From Methylocystis rosea (GTDB taxonomy: Bacteria; Pseudomonadota; Alphaproteobacteria; Rhizobiales; Beijerinckiaceae), in the NCBI RefSeq assembly GCF_003855495.1, contig NZ_CP034086.1, positions 2,331,501-2,395,500 on the forward strand: a DNA stretch of 64,000 nucleotides, given 5' to 3'. Positions 8,120 to 16,723 of this stretch are shown one piece after another. The position numbers were made by a program, and so were the translations under genes. How positions within the stretch are numbered: the stretch's first letter is position 1; the number at the start of each line of letters is the position of its first letter. Below the pieces are notes generated by a model. That model worked only from the letters and a program-made list of their open reading frames with translations. It was not told the origin of the DNA and ran no database searches.

Positions 8120-9633
8120 ATGAATGTCTCTTTTGAAAAAAGTCGATCCTTTTGGACGGACGAGCCTGTTCTCGAAGGCGTTAGCTCTCTTTTGAACGAC
8201 GAACGCGCTGATGTCGTCGTTGTCGGTTCTGGCGTCGCGGGTATGTCCGCGGCGTATGAACTCGCGAGCAGCGGCAAGAAGGTCATTATTCTCGATCGAG
8301 GACCGATCGGCAAAGGAATGACGGCGCGCACGACCGCGCATCTCGCGTCAGCAAGCGACGACGGTTTTGATGAGCTCATCCGATTGCGCGGGATCAACAA
8401 CGCAAGCGCCTGGCGCGAAAGCCAGCAGGCGGCAATCGATCGCATTGAAAACCTGCAACAAAAACTCAAAATCGACTGCGACTTCCAACGGGTCGACGGT
8501 TATCTCTTTGCGGCAAGAACAGAAGACGTCGAATGGCTTGAGCGCGAGTTCGAAGCGACGCAGAAGGCGGGGCTTCCGGTCTTCAAGCAGACAGGCGTTC
8601 CCCTTACCGGACATGACGCCACGCCGGCGCTTCGCTATCCCGATCAGGCGCGCGTGCATCCGCTCAAATATCTTCACGGCCTTGCGCGCGCGATCGTCGA
8701 CGCCGGGGGACGCTTCTATGCCGACGCCGCGGTGGTTGAGGTGGCGGAGGACGATGGCGGCGTAAAAGTCGTGACGGCCGACGGCCGTACGGTCCACGCG
8801 GATTTCGCGGTGGTCGCCACGAATGCGCCGATTAGCGACCGCTTCGCCATTCACACCAAGCAAGCGCCTTACCGAACCTACGCCATGGCGTTCGAGTTGC
8901 CCGCCGGCGCGCTTCCGGACGCATTGTATTGGGATACGCTCGATCCGTATCACTACGTGCTGGCGAGGACAATGTCGACGTTTTGATCGTCGGCGGCGAG
9001 GATCATCGCTCGGGCGAAGCAAATGATGCTCCTGATCGCTTCGCGGCTCTGGAGGATTGGATGCGCGCGCGTTTGCCGTCGCTCGGCAAGGAGCTTAGCC
9101 GCTGGTCCGGACAGGTTCTCGAACCCATCGACGGCATGGCGTTCATTGGCCGCGACCCTGGGAGCGAGCGCGTTTTCGTGGCGACCGGCGATTCGGGGCA
9201 AGGGATGACTCATGGCGCGCTCGCCGGCCTGATCATCAAGGACATGATCCTGACCGGCGCCAGCCGCTGGGCCGAGGCCTATGATCCCGCGCGCTCGCCG
9301 CTCAACGCCGTGGGCGAATATGTGAGCGAGAATCTCACCACGCCGAAGAACTTCGCCGAATATGTTACGCCCGGCGAGATCGATTCATGGGATCAGCTCA
9401 AGCCCGGCGAAGGCGCGATCGTGCGCAGCGGCTTGAGCAAGGTCGCCGCCTTTCGTGACGACGAAGGCACGCTGTTCCTGCGTTCAGCCGTTTGTTCTCA
9501 CCTTGGCTGTCTCGTGCACTGGAACGCCTTCGAGCGATGTTGGGACTGCCCCTGTCACGGATCTCAATTCGCGCCGGACGGCGAAGCGCTCAACGGCCCC
9601 GCTTACGGACCGTTGCAAGAACATAAGCTTTAA
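8120..9633 (+). pseudogene. FAD-dependent oxidoreductase with C-terminal Rieske domain, frameshifted
   Basis: Two adjacent frames together encode one protein of about 504 residues. The first (8120-8986) has the DAO-type FAD-binding start VVVVGSGVAGMSAAYEL and most of the oxidase fold. It runs into a stop just after DPYHYV. The second frame resumes with VDVLIVGGEDH, the expected continuation, then the GDSGQGMTHG FAD motif and a Rieske domain with CSHLGC and CPCHGSQF ligands for a 2Fe-2S cluster. One base appears missing at about 8955-8975. Everything else is intact, so this is a recent mutation, a sequencing error or, less likely, programmed frameshifting. The substrate of such DAO-Rieske fusions is unknown. 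The gene is divergent from the manganese catalase. Confidence 0.85.
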
Positions 9634-9645
9634 GAGCCGGTGCGG

Positions 9646-10230
9646 ATGGAACAGGATCCGACATTACTGGTGCTGATGTATTTTGTCGTGCCGGTCTGGC
9701 TGATGGCGGGGTTCGCCGATTGGCTGTGTCATCGCGCGACAAACATCGCAACAACCTCCGGCGCGAAGGAATCCGTTCTTCATCTCCTGCTCTTCGCCGA
9801 AGTCGCGGGCCCGTTCCTCGCGGCGGTTCTGCTAGACATCAACGCGCTCGTGCTCGCCTTCATGATCGTGATGTTCTTCGCTCACGAGGCGACGACGCTT
9901 TGGGATTTGAGCTATGCGGTGAATTTGCGCGAGATCACCCCCATCGAGCAACACGTGCACAGCTACCTCGAAATGATGCCGCTGATGGGCCTGCTGTTGG
10001 TCGCGGCGCGCCACTGGGCGCAATTTCTGGCCCTCTTTGGATTTGGCGATGAATCGCCGCGCTTTGACATCGCGCTGAAAGCTCCTCCACTGCCCCTGGC
10101 CTATATCGTCAGCGCTCTCGTCGCAGCCTTGCTGTTCGCGGTCCTGCCCTACACCGAAGAGCTCTGGCGTGGCTTGCGCGCCAATAACGGCCGCTTCGTT
10201 CCGCGCGCCGCGAGATCGCCCGCGCAATAG
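9646..10230 (+). CDS. Polytopic membrane protein with conserved-looking His/Glu set
   Basis: 194 residues from ATG 9646 (GTG 9640 is also in frame), about five transmembrane helices. Charged residues occur inside or beside helices in a pattern reminiscent of metal-binding membrane enzymes: Asp25, His29, Glu42, His46, Glu52, His80, Glu81, Asp87, Glu101, His103, His105, Glu109, His123. I do not recognise the family; a di-iron or haem-binding role is inference only. It starts 12 bases after the Rieske-domain gene, so the two may act together in electron transfer. Confidence 0.65.
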   Translation: MEQDPTLLVLMYFVVPVWLMAGFADWLCHRATNIATTSGAKESVLHLLLFAEVAGPFLAAVLLDINALVLAFMIVMFFAHEATTLWDLSYAVNLREITPIEQHVHSYLEMMPLMGLLLVAARHWAQFLALFGFGDESPRFDIALKAPPLPLAYIVSALVAALLFAVLPYTEELWRGLRANNGRFVPRAARSPAQ

Positions 10231-10337
10231 AATAGACCAGCGGTCTGCTCGCGCGCGAGCGACCCGGCGGCCGTCGTTGACGCCGAGGCGACGGGCAGGA
10301 GTTTGTGACAACTTATCTCGCGACGTCGTGACGTGCG

Positions 10338-10411
10338 TGGCTGGGGGACCTGGATTCGAACCAAGATTAACGGAGTCAGAGTCCGCTGTTCTACCGTTGA
10401 ACTATCCCCCA
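10338..10411 (-). tRNA. tRNA-Gln (anticodon CUG), copy 2
   Basis: A full cloverleaf reads on the minus strand: acceptor TGGGGGA paired with TCCCCCA, anticodon loop CTCTGAC with anticodon CTG, T-loop GGTTCGAATCC and an encoded CCA. The sequence is identical to the copy 1.7 kb to the right, including 12 bases upstream of the 5' end. It lies 44 bases after the HU-type gene on the same strand. Confidence 0.95.
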
Positions 10412-10423
10412 ACGGCGCCGCGC
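10338..10423. repeat. 86-bp direct repeat containing tRNA-Gln, left copy
   Basis: Identical by eye to 12044-12129. The identity covers the whole tRNA plus 12 bases of its 5' flank and stops abruptly on both sides. Confidence 0.85.
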
Positions 10424-10455
10424 CAACCTAGCGCGACGACTTCCTCGATGGCGCT

Positions 10456-10842
10456 TTACTTCGTCGCCGCCGACTTCAGTTTGGAGAGCGGCCGGATTTT
10501 GACGCGCACGCTTGCGGGCTTGGCTGCGGCTTTGACCATCTCGCCCGTCGCAGGATTGCGAACCAAAGTGCCCGCCTTGCGCGCCGGCACCTTGCGCAGG
10601 GTGGCCTTCAGAAGGCCCGGCAGGGTGAACTCGCCCACGCCGCGCGGGTGGACTGACCCGAGAAACACATTCTCCAGCGTCGCGTAGACGCCCACCGCGG
10701 TCTTGCGAGGAATGTCATTCTCCTCGGCAATCCGGTTGATGAGAGCCGATTTTGTAAATGTCTCTTTGATCGGCCGAATGGCGGCAGGTTCAGCCTTGGT
10801 CACCTTCCTGCTCGCCGCCTTCACCGGTTTTCCTCTAGCCAT
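10456..10842 (-). CDS. HU-family DNA-binding protein with N-terminal extension
   Basis: 128 residues from MARGKPVKAA; a longer upstream reading has no ribosome-binding site. A lysine/alanine-rich extension of about 25 residues precedes an HU/IHF-like fold (FTKSALINRIAEENDIPRK, then GEFTLPGLLKATLRKVPARK) and the DNA-arm region (RNPATGEMV). The tail is again basic. HU proteins bend and compact DNA as dimers; extended variants like this are frequent in alphaproteobacteria. The gene sits between two identical tRNA-Gln genes on the same strand and may be transcribed into the downstream tRNA. Confidence 0.88.
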   Translation of the reverse strand: MARGKPVKAASRKVTKAEPAAIRPIKETFTKSALINRIAEENDIPRKTAVGVYATLENVFLGSVHPRGVGEFTLPGLLKATLRKVPARKAGTLVRNPATGEMVKAAAKPASVRVKIRPLSKLKSAATK

Positions 10843-11297
10843 AAGATGTCCTTTACGAGTTAAGCGCCTGCATTGTTGCTCGACCGCACACATGCGATTG
10901 CTAACGATTTCATTGGTGATTCGCAAATTTCTGCGCAGCAATTGCAAGCGGCGGAAACTCCCGCGTCAACGCAATACCGATAATGCTGCGAGTGAGGAGA
11001 TGGTGGCGACGCGCTCGGACGGAGGCCAGGCCTCGTTCCAGGCCCTTATCAAGTGAACAACTCTCTCATGGGCGCTCCGGGGAGCGCACGCAGCGCCTTA
11101 CGCCCCGACGCCTGGCGCAGTTTTAGGACAGCGCAGATGTTGCCCAGAGTTCAGTACCGCCGAGACAACCTACTAGAAATCAGCTTGTGTCCGAATTGCT
11201 TGAAATGATTTGCCGCCAATTTGTCTCGCGCCGGGCCCGATTTCCGGCGCGTTCTCTACGACGTTCGCGAGCTTCGGCTCGCGACCTCACGCCGACG
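10843..11297. other. Intergenic region upstream of the HU-type gene
   Basis: Holds the presumed HU promoter near 10850-10950. Several GC-rich open frames on both strands overlap but none has a ribosome-binding site or protein-like composition. The stretch has lower coding character than its surroundings; no RNA gene seen. Confidence 0.35.
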
Positions 11298-11693
11298 CTA
11301 TCTTGGCAAGCGCCCCTTTCGGGTTTCCAGCGCGTCGGGGCCGAGCCCCAGACCTTTGCCTCCCTGCGTCTCGCCCGTCGATCCCCCCAAGTCGAAACCG
11401 GGCCGGTCGACTTGTTCGGAATCATCCGTCGGCTCTGGCCTGTCGGTCGCGGGCGACGGCTCCTTCGGCTTCTCGGCGGCTGACGTGGCGTCAGGTTGAA
11501 TCCTATCGTCGCTCGATGGGCGGCGATTGGCCGGGTTGTCCTTATATTCATCGACCTGAACGCCTTTACTGTCCAAGCTCTGTCCGGTTCGTCTTTGGGC
11601 CTTGTCGCGATTACTGAGGATGTCGTTCTTCCTCACCTTTTCATCGATCAGTTCCGTCCTCGCCCCGGTTCCACTGCTTTGTCCTTTCGACAT
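11298..11693 (-). CDS. Hydrophilic, probably disordered protein of unknown function
   Basis: 131 residues from MSKGQSSGTG. The start is supported by AGGAG placed 8-9 bases upstream. The protein is very rich in Asp, Glu, Lys, Arg, Pro, Gly and Ser, with almost no hydrophobic runs; it would be largely unstructured. No family is recognised. It lies in the segment bounded by the two identical tRNA-Gln genes. A stress-protectant (hydrophilin-like) role would fit the composition but is a guess. Confidence 0.6.
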   Translation of the reverse strand: MSKGQSSGTGARTELIDEKVRKNDILSNRDKAQRRTGQSLDSKGVQVDEYKDNPANRRPSSDDRIQPDATSAAEKPKEPSPATDRPEPTDDSEQVDRPGFDLGGSTGETQGGKGLGLGPDALETRKGRLPR

Positions 11694-11730
11694 CTGCCTG
11701 CTCCTGTTCGCTCCACGGGGACTGCGGCGC

Positions 11731-12072
11731 CTACAGAATCCAACCCCTGGGCTCAGCGAGGGTTCCCTTCCGGGGCGTATCCACACCGCAACCCATCGCG
11801 GCGACCGCAAGGATGGCCGCAACCTCGTCGGTGGCGCTGCGGATGGCTTGAGGTCGGCCATCCGCCGAAGGCTCTTCGCAATGCGGGAACGCGCGAATGA
11901 CGCGCTTGCTGAGCGTCGTGCGATCGAATTGCTTGGGATCCGGCGAAGCAGTCGCAACCTTCCGCCCGCCTTTGAGACCCAGAAATCCGACGGTCGCCGC
12001 CGGTTCGGGAGAGGCGCGAGGGCAAGTCGCGAGACGTGAAATTTGGCTGGGGGACCTGGATTCGAACCAAGA
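11731..12072 (-). pseudogene. Start-less open frame running out of the tRNA-Gln gene
   Basis: One minus-strand phase stays open from inside the tRNA T-arm to a TAG at 11731-11733, more than 100 codons, with a protein-like section (ATVGFLGLKGGRKV, then DEVAAILAVAAMGCGV). No ATG, GTG or TTG start with a ribosome-binding site is present in its first half. Codons are GC-ending like real genes here, but the same triplet phase is also open on the plus strand, so coding is doubtful. It could be the 3' remainder of a gene cut when the tRNA copy arrived. Confidence 0.3.
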
Positions 12073-12117
12073 TTAACGGAGTCAGAGTCCGCTGTTCTAC
12101 CGTTGAACTATCCCCCA
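12044..12117 (-). tRNA. tRNA-Gln (anticodon CUG), copy 1
   Basis: Same cloverleaf, anticodon CTG and encoded CCA as the copy to the left, with no differences found. It is the upstream copy with respect to minus-strand transcription. Nearest upstream gene is the divergent Ppx/GppA gene. Confidence 0.95.
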
Positions 12118-12129
12118 ACGGCGCCGCGC
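12044..12129. repeat. 86-bp direct repeat containing tRNA-Gln, right copy
   Basis: Partner of 10338-10423; recombination between the two would delete about 1.7 kb holding the HU-type gene and the disordered protein gene. Confidence 0.85.
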
Positions 12130-12361
12130 AGAGCGCGCGCGAACGGCTGGTGACTTAGAGAGCGCCGCCGACAGTGTCAACCTTCCGGCCGCCAACGCTC
12201 GCCGCTGGCGCTCTAAACGCCCTCAGGAAACGCCCTTGCGGGCGGCGCGCCGATCCTGCATGAAAGAAATTTACGCCAGCCTTCTGGCGTTACGATGTTC
12301 GCCGCTCCGCTCCCGTCGATGCGGCGCAAGGCGGGATGGAGCGCTTCGCGGAAGGGATCGA

Positions 12362-13456
12362 GTGAGGGAAACCGGTCTACCGTCTACGGCGTCGGCGTCG
12401 GCGCAGGCCGCGCCCGAGCTTCAGATCAACTCCGGCGTCGCTTGTGGCGCGCTCGACGCGCGCCACACCTATGCTGCGCTCGACCTCGGCACCAATAACT
12501 GCCGGCTGCTGATCGCCCGGCCCGAGCACAGGCCGCGCCGGCGCAACAATGATTTTTTGCGCATTATCGACGCCTTTTCGCGCATCGTGCGGCTGGGGGA
12601 AGGCCTCGGCAAGGCTGGCCGGATCAGCGAGGAAGCGATCGAGCGCACCATCGCCGCGCTCGAAATCTGCCGCGAAAAAATGGATGCGCGCGGCGTCACC
12701 CGCGCCCGGCTCGTCGCGACCCAGGCGTGCCGCAGCGCGGCAAACGGAGATGAATTTGTCGAGCGCGTCCGCGAACGCACCGGGCTGCAGCTCGAAATCA
12801 TCGACCGCGAAACCGAGGCGCGGTTCGCCGCCCGCGGCTGCGGATCGCTCGCTGATCCGGCCGCCGAGAGCGTGCTGCTATTCGACATCGGCGGCGGGTC
12901 GACCGAGCTCGTGTGGCTGACGCGCGAACGGCGCAGCGAAAATGGCGCTTACGCTTTTCGCGCCTGGACGTCGCTCGAACTCGGCGTCGTGACGCTCGCG
13001 GAGCATTTCGGAGGCCGCAGCGTCTCGGCAGAAACATTCGCCGCCATGGCGCAGCAGGTGCGCGAAACTCTCGCCCCCTTCGCGCGGCGCATGGCCTCGG
13101 AGCGCCGCTGTCCGCGCTTCCATCTTTTGGGCACCTCGGGAACGGTCACCACCCTGGCCGGCGTCCATCTGGGGCTCGAGCGCTACGACCGCTGGCGCGT
13201 CGATGGCCTGTGGATGAGCGACGATGACGCAACCCGGGCCATCCTGCGGCTGCGGGAGATGGATTTCGAGGAGCGCGTCGCCAACGGCTGCATCGGACCG
13301 CAACGCGCCGATCTGGTCCTTGCCGGCTGCGCGATTTTCGAGGCGATTCGCGCGCTTTTTCCGGCGCAGCGGACGCGCATCGCCGACCGGGGGCTGCGGG
13401 AAGGCATGCTGCTGGAGCTGATGGAGGCCGACGGCGCGCTGACGCGTCGCGTCTAA
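12362..13456 (+). CDS. Ppx/GppA-family phosphatase
   Basis: 364 residues from GTG 12362, which follows GAAGGGA; the frame stays open to ATG 12236 but the added N-terminus is arginine-rich and unlikely. The ASKHA-fold motifs are present: phosphate-1 [16 protein letters not shown], the VATQACRSA stretch, [12 protein letters not shown] and [13 protein letters not shown]. Family members hydrolyse polyphosphate and/or pppGpp in the cytoplasm. Length matches short alphaproteobacterial members without the C-terminal HD-like domain. The stringent-response enzyme Rsh is also in this window. Which substrate is used cannot be told from sequence. Confidence 0.88.
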   Translation: MRETGLPSTASASAQAAPELQINSGVACGALDARHTYAALDLGTNNCRLLIARPEHRPRRRNNDFLRIIDAFSRIVRLGEGLGKAGRISEEAIERTIAALEICREKMDARGVTRARLVATQACRSAANGDEFVERVRERTGLQLEIIDRETEARFAARGCGSLADPAAESVLLFDIGGGSTELVWLTRERRSENGAYAFRAWTSLELGVVTLAEHFGGRSVSAETFAAMAQQVRETLAPFARRMASERRCPRFHLLGTSGTVTTLAGVHLGLERYDRWRVDGLWMSDDDATRAILRLREMDFEERVANGCIGPQRADLVLAGCAIFEAIRALFPAQRTRIADRGLREGMLLELMEADGALTRRV

Positions 13457-13650
13457 AGCGCTGCCCGTTCGCATCGAATCATGTGCTCGACAGGGAATCA
13501 AAATGTTTGAGCAGATTCTTTCTCTGGCGGCTCGACGGCGGGCGCGCGAGGCGTCAGAAATGTCCACGACAAAATTCGAACGCTTGGGGAGCGGATGACA
13601 GACGCAGTCGATGGAGCGCGCCGACATTGGCCTTGCCGCGAGGTGCGGCG

Positions 13651-14160
13651 ATGAGCGGACGCGGATTGTATCGGCCCTGCGTCGGCGTCTTGTTGCTCAA
13701 TGCGCAAGGCCTCGCCTTTATCGGGCGGCGGCGCGCCAAGGGCGCCCATGACCAGACCCGCCCACCCTATCTCTGGCAGATGCCACAAGGGGGCATCGAC
13801 GAGGGCGAGACGCCCTATGAGGCGGCGCTGCGCGAGCTTCACGAAGAGACTAATGTCTCGAGCGTCGCCCTTCTCGCCGAGGCTCCCGACTGGCTTTGCT
13901 ACGATCTCCCCAGAAACAACAACAACCGCTGGAGCGGCAAATATGTCGGCCAAATCCAGCGCTGGTTCGCGCTGCGCTTCACCGGCGACGAAAGCGAGAT
14001 CGATATTCATGCGCCGGGCCACGGCGCGCACAAACCTGAATTTGACGCCTGGCGCTGGGAAACGCTTTCGGCGCTGCCGGAGCTGATCGTGCCGTTCAAG
14101 CGGATCGTCTATGAGCAGGTGGTGAAGGAATTCGCGCCCCTCGTCGCGGCGCGGGCCTAG
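13651..14160 (+). CDS. rppH: RNA pyrophosphohydrolase (Nudix)
   Basis: 169 residues; the ATG gives the normal RppH start ([17 protein letters not shown]). The Nudix box [20 protein letters not shown] has all its Glu and Arg residues, which bind the catalytic metals. Other RppH marks are [19 protein letters not shown] and the C-terminal [10 protein letters not shown]. The enzyme removes pyrophosphate from the 5' end of mRNA, opening it to RNase E decay. Length is typical. Gene stands alone between the phosphatase and the convergent rsmB. Confidence 0.95.
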   Translation: MSGRGLYRPCVGVLLLNAQGLAFIGRRRAKGAHDQTRPPYLWQMPQGGIDEGETPYEAALRELHEETNVSSVALLAEAPDWLCYDLPRNNNNRWSGKYVGQIQRWFALRFTGDESEIDIHAPGHGAHKPEFDAWRWETLSALPELIVPFKRIVYEQVVKEFAPLVAARA

Positions 14161-14162
14161 AG

Positions 14163-15614
14163 CTAGGCCGACCGCAGCAGTCGCGCGGCGAAGAATCCGT
14201 CGATGCCGGCAAGGCGCGGATCTTCGTTCGGCCAGTAATGCGGCAAGGTGCGCAGATCGCCGTCTCGGTTGATGAACTCCTCCGGGACGCCCTCGCCAGG
14301 ATCAATCGGCATTCGGCGAAAATCGGGATTGCGGCGCAAAAACGCGGCGATCTGCTGTTCGCCTTCCTCAGGCTCCAGCGAGCAGGAACAATAGACGATG
14401 CGCCCGCCCGCCCGCGTCAGGAGCGCCGCACGATTGAGCAGCTTAGTCTGCAAGCTCGCGAGCGTTTCGATGTCGCCCGGCTTCTTGGTCCAGGACACGT
14501 CGGGATGACGCCGGATCGTTCCCGTCGCCGAACATGGCGCATCAATCAAAATCGCGTCGAAAGGCTGCGCCTGATAGGCGGCGGCGTCGCCGACCGCGAC
14601 TTCCGCGTGCAGCTGTAGCCGAGCGAGATTGGCGGCGAGCAGTTTCAGGCGCTCCGCCGAACGGTCCAGAGCGACCACCTGCGCGCGGGCAAGCGCCATC
14701 TGCGCCGTCTTGCCGCCAGGCGCGGCGCACATGTCGAGCACGCGCTCATCCGGCCTCGGCGCGAGCAGGCGCGCCGGCAGAGCGGCGGCGGCGTCCTGCA
14801 CCCACCATTCGCCGTCCTCATAGCCCGGAAGTTCGCTGATCGGCGCGTGGCTGCGCAGCCGCACCGAGCCTGTCGGCAGCACGAGGCCGTCGAGCCGCTC
14901 GGCCCAACCTTCGGGATCGTCTTTGACTGACACGTCGAGAGGCGGCTCGAGCATGTGCATGGCCGCGATGGCGCGCCCCGTGTCTTCGCCGTAATGCTTG
15001 CGCCAGCGCTGCGCCAGCCACGGCGGCGCATCGTGCTCGCCGCTTGCGGCGACGTCCAGGAATTCCTCTCGTCGTCGCGCGAGATTGCGCAACACGCCGT
15101 TGACCAGCCCGCTAAAGCCGGCGGTTTTCGGTTCAAGGCGCGCAGCCCGTACCGCGAGATCGACGGCGGCGTGATCGGCCGCGTCGAGAAACAGGATTTG
15201 CGCGGCCGCGGCGATCAGCGAGAACTCAAGCCGCGCGGCCTGACGCGGCAGCCCTTTTTCCAGGAGTTCGGCAAGCACGTAACGGATGAGGCCAAGCCGG
15301 CGCACCGCGACCGTGACGATCGAACGCGTAAGCGACACGTCGCGGGCGTCGAGCCCGGAGAGGCGGGAAGGCACGGCGTTCGGAGCGAAACACTCATCGA
15401 GACGATGGCCGCCCTGCACGATGTCGCCGATGATGTTGGCGGCGGCGAGGCGCGCCGGCAACCCGGGAATCTTCGCGGCTTCGGCCTCCCGCACCGCTTC
15501 GGCGGGCACGAAACCTTGGCGGGACCCTTGACGCGCCGATTTGGTCCGGGCGGAAATTGATCTACTGTCGCTGTTCGCCAAACGGCTTCTCCCTCCGCGA
15601 CCGAACCGAATCAT
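14163..15614 (-). CDS. rsmB: 16S rRNA m5C methyltransferase RsmB-type
   Basis: 483 residues from MIRFGRGGRS. An N-terminal NusB-like RNA-binding domain (about 55-180, with DARDVSLTRSIV and the VDLAVRAARL helix) is followed by the SAM-dependent domain with MCAAPGGKTAQMA (SAM loop), DAPCSATGTIRRHPD (motif IV Cys) and VYCSCSLEPEEGE (motif VI catalytic Cys). It methylates cytosine 967 of 16S rRNA. The stop is 2 bases from the rppH stop on the opposite strand. Gene and domain order are normal. Confidence 0.92.
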   Translation of the reverse strand: MIRFGRGGRSRLANSDSRSISARTKSARQGSRQGFVPAEAVREAEAAKIPGLPARLAAANIIGDIVQGGHRLDECFAPNAVPSRLSGLDARDVSLTRSIVTVAVRRLGLIRYVLAELLEKGLPRQAARLEFSLIAAAAQILFLDAADHAAVDLAVRAARLEPKTAGFSGLVNGVLRNLARRREEFLDVAASGEHDAPPWLAQRWRKHYGEDTGRAIAAMHMLEPPLDVSVKDDPEGWAERLDGLVLPTGSVRLRSHAPISELPGYEDGEWWVQDAAAALPARLLAPRPDERVLDMCAAPGGKTAQMALARAQVVALDRSAERLKLLAANLARLQLHAEVAVGDAAAYQAQPFDAILIDAPCSATGTIRRHPDVSWTKKPGDIETLASLQTKLLNRAALLTRAGGRIVYCSCSLEPEEGEQQIAAFLRRNPDFRRMPIDPGEGVPEEFINRDGDLRTLPHYWPNEDPRLAGIDGFFAARLLRSA

Positions 15615-15661
15615 AGCACAATAGCGCGGCGGCGGGCGATGAATGCACACAGGAACGGACC

Positions 15662-15868
15662 GTGTCGAAGGCAGAAGACACAGCGAATTCGACAGAGCGG
15701 CGCGCGCAGGCGTCGCCCGCCGCGCAGCGCGCATTGGCCGAAGCGCAGGCGCGTCGCCGCGAGGCCGCGCAAGCTCCCGCCCCGCCGCAAGAAGTTGGCG
15801 GCCGCGACGGACCCGACCCGGCGCGCTACGGCGACTGGGAAGTCAAAGGAATCGCTAGCGATTTTTGA
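15662..15868 (+). CDS. DUF1674 protein, succinate dehydrogenase assembly factor 4 type
   Basis: 68 residues from a GTG start. The C-terminal block GGRDGPDPARYGDWEVKGIA is the hallmark of DUF1674/SdhAF4; the N-terminal half is Ala/Arg/Glu-rich and probably helical or disordered. In mitochondria this small protein binds flavinylated SdhA during complex II assembly and limits oxidant formation. It is widespread in alphaproteobacteria, usually near rsmB, as here (divergent). No truncation. Confidence 0.88.
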   Translation: MSKAEDTANSTERRAQASPAAQRALAEAQARRREAAQAPAPPQEVGGRDGPDPARYGDWEVKGIASDF

Positions 15869-15907
15869 TCCGCTGCGCGCTTGCGCGTTTCTGGAGAGCG
15901 TCCCGAT

Positions 15908-16717
15908 ATGAAAAAACGAACAGCGTTAGGCGGTCTGTTGCTTTGTCTGACGTTCTCCGCCGCCCGACTCGAACCGGCGCAAGCTCAGAGCCTCGATCTC
16001 GCGTCGAGCAGAGTCGTCGACCTCAGCCACGCCTTCAACGCCGAAACCATCTACTGGCCGACTTCGCCCTCGGGTTTCGAGCTCAGAGTGCTGCACAAGG
16101 GGCCGACCAAGGCTGGGTTCTTCTATTTCGCCAACGAATTTTGTTCGCCAGAGCATGGGGGCACGCATCTCGACGCGCCGATGCATTTCGCCGAGGGCCG
16201 CTGGACAAACGCCGAGATCCCAGTCGAGCGCTTCGTCGGCCCGGCGATCGTCATTGACGTCGCCGCTAAGGCCGCGGCGAACCCGGATTATTTGCTGACG
16301 ATCGAAGACATCGCCGCCTGGGAGGCGGCGCATGGCCGTATTCCCGACAAAGCGATCGTGCTGCTGCGCACCGGATGGAGCGCACGCTGGCCCGACAAGA
16401 AGGCTTATCTTGGCGACGACACGCCGGGCGACGCGACCCACCTCCATTTTCCGTCTTTTGGCCCGGAGGCGGCGGCCTGGCTCGCGAAAGAGCGCCGCCC
16501 GAACCTCATCGGCGTCGACACGGCGAGCGTCGACAACGGACCGTCACAAGATTTTTTGGTGCACCGGATCATCGGCGCCGCCAATATCGGCGGGCTCGAG
16601 AACCTGACCAACCTCGACGAGCTGCCGCCGACGGGCGCGATCCTCGTCGCCTTGCCGATGAAGATCGAAAAAGGCTCGGGCGGCCCGGCGCGGATTATCG
16701 CGCTCGTCCCGCGGTAA
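15908..16717 (+). CDS. Exported cyclase-family (kynurenine formamidase-like) hydrolase
   Basis: 269 residues from MKKRTALGG, giving a signal peptide that ends near AQAQS; an upstream ATG at 15881 would bury it. The cyclase motif HGGTHLDAPMHF (metal-binding H-x-G-T-H-x-D) is intact, with DLSHAFN at the start and IGVDTASVDNG near the end as in the family. Members are metal-dependent hydrolases of amide or lactone bonds; the substrate here is unknown and the periplasmic location makes tryptophan catabolism less likely. It is 39 bases after the SdhAF4-like gene and could be co-transcribed. Confidence 0.85.
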   Translation: MKKRTALGGLLLCLTFSAARLEPAQAQSLDLASSRVVDLSHAFNAETIYWPTSPSGFELRVLHKGPTKAGFFYFANEFCSPEHGGTHLDAPMHFAEGRWTNAEIPVERFVGPAIVIDVAAKAAANPDYLLTIEDIAAWEAAHGRIPDKAIVLLRTGWSARWPDKKAYLGDDTPGDATHLHFPSFGPEAAAWLAKERRPNLIGVDTASVDNGPSQDFLVHRIIGAANIGGLENLTNLDELPPTGAILVALPMKIEKGSGGPARIIALVPR

Positions 16718-16723
16718 GCCCGG

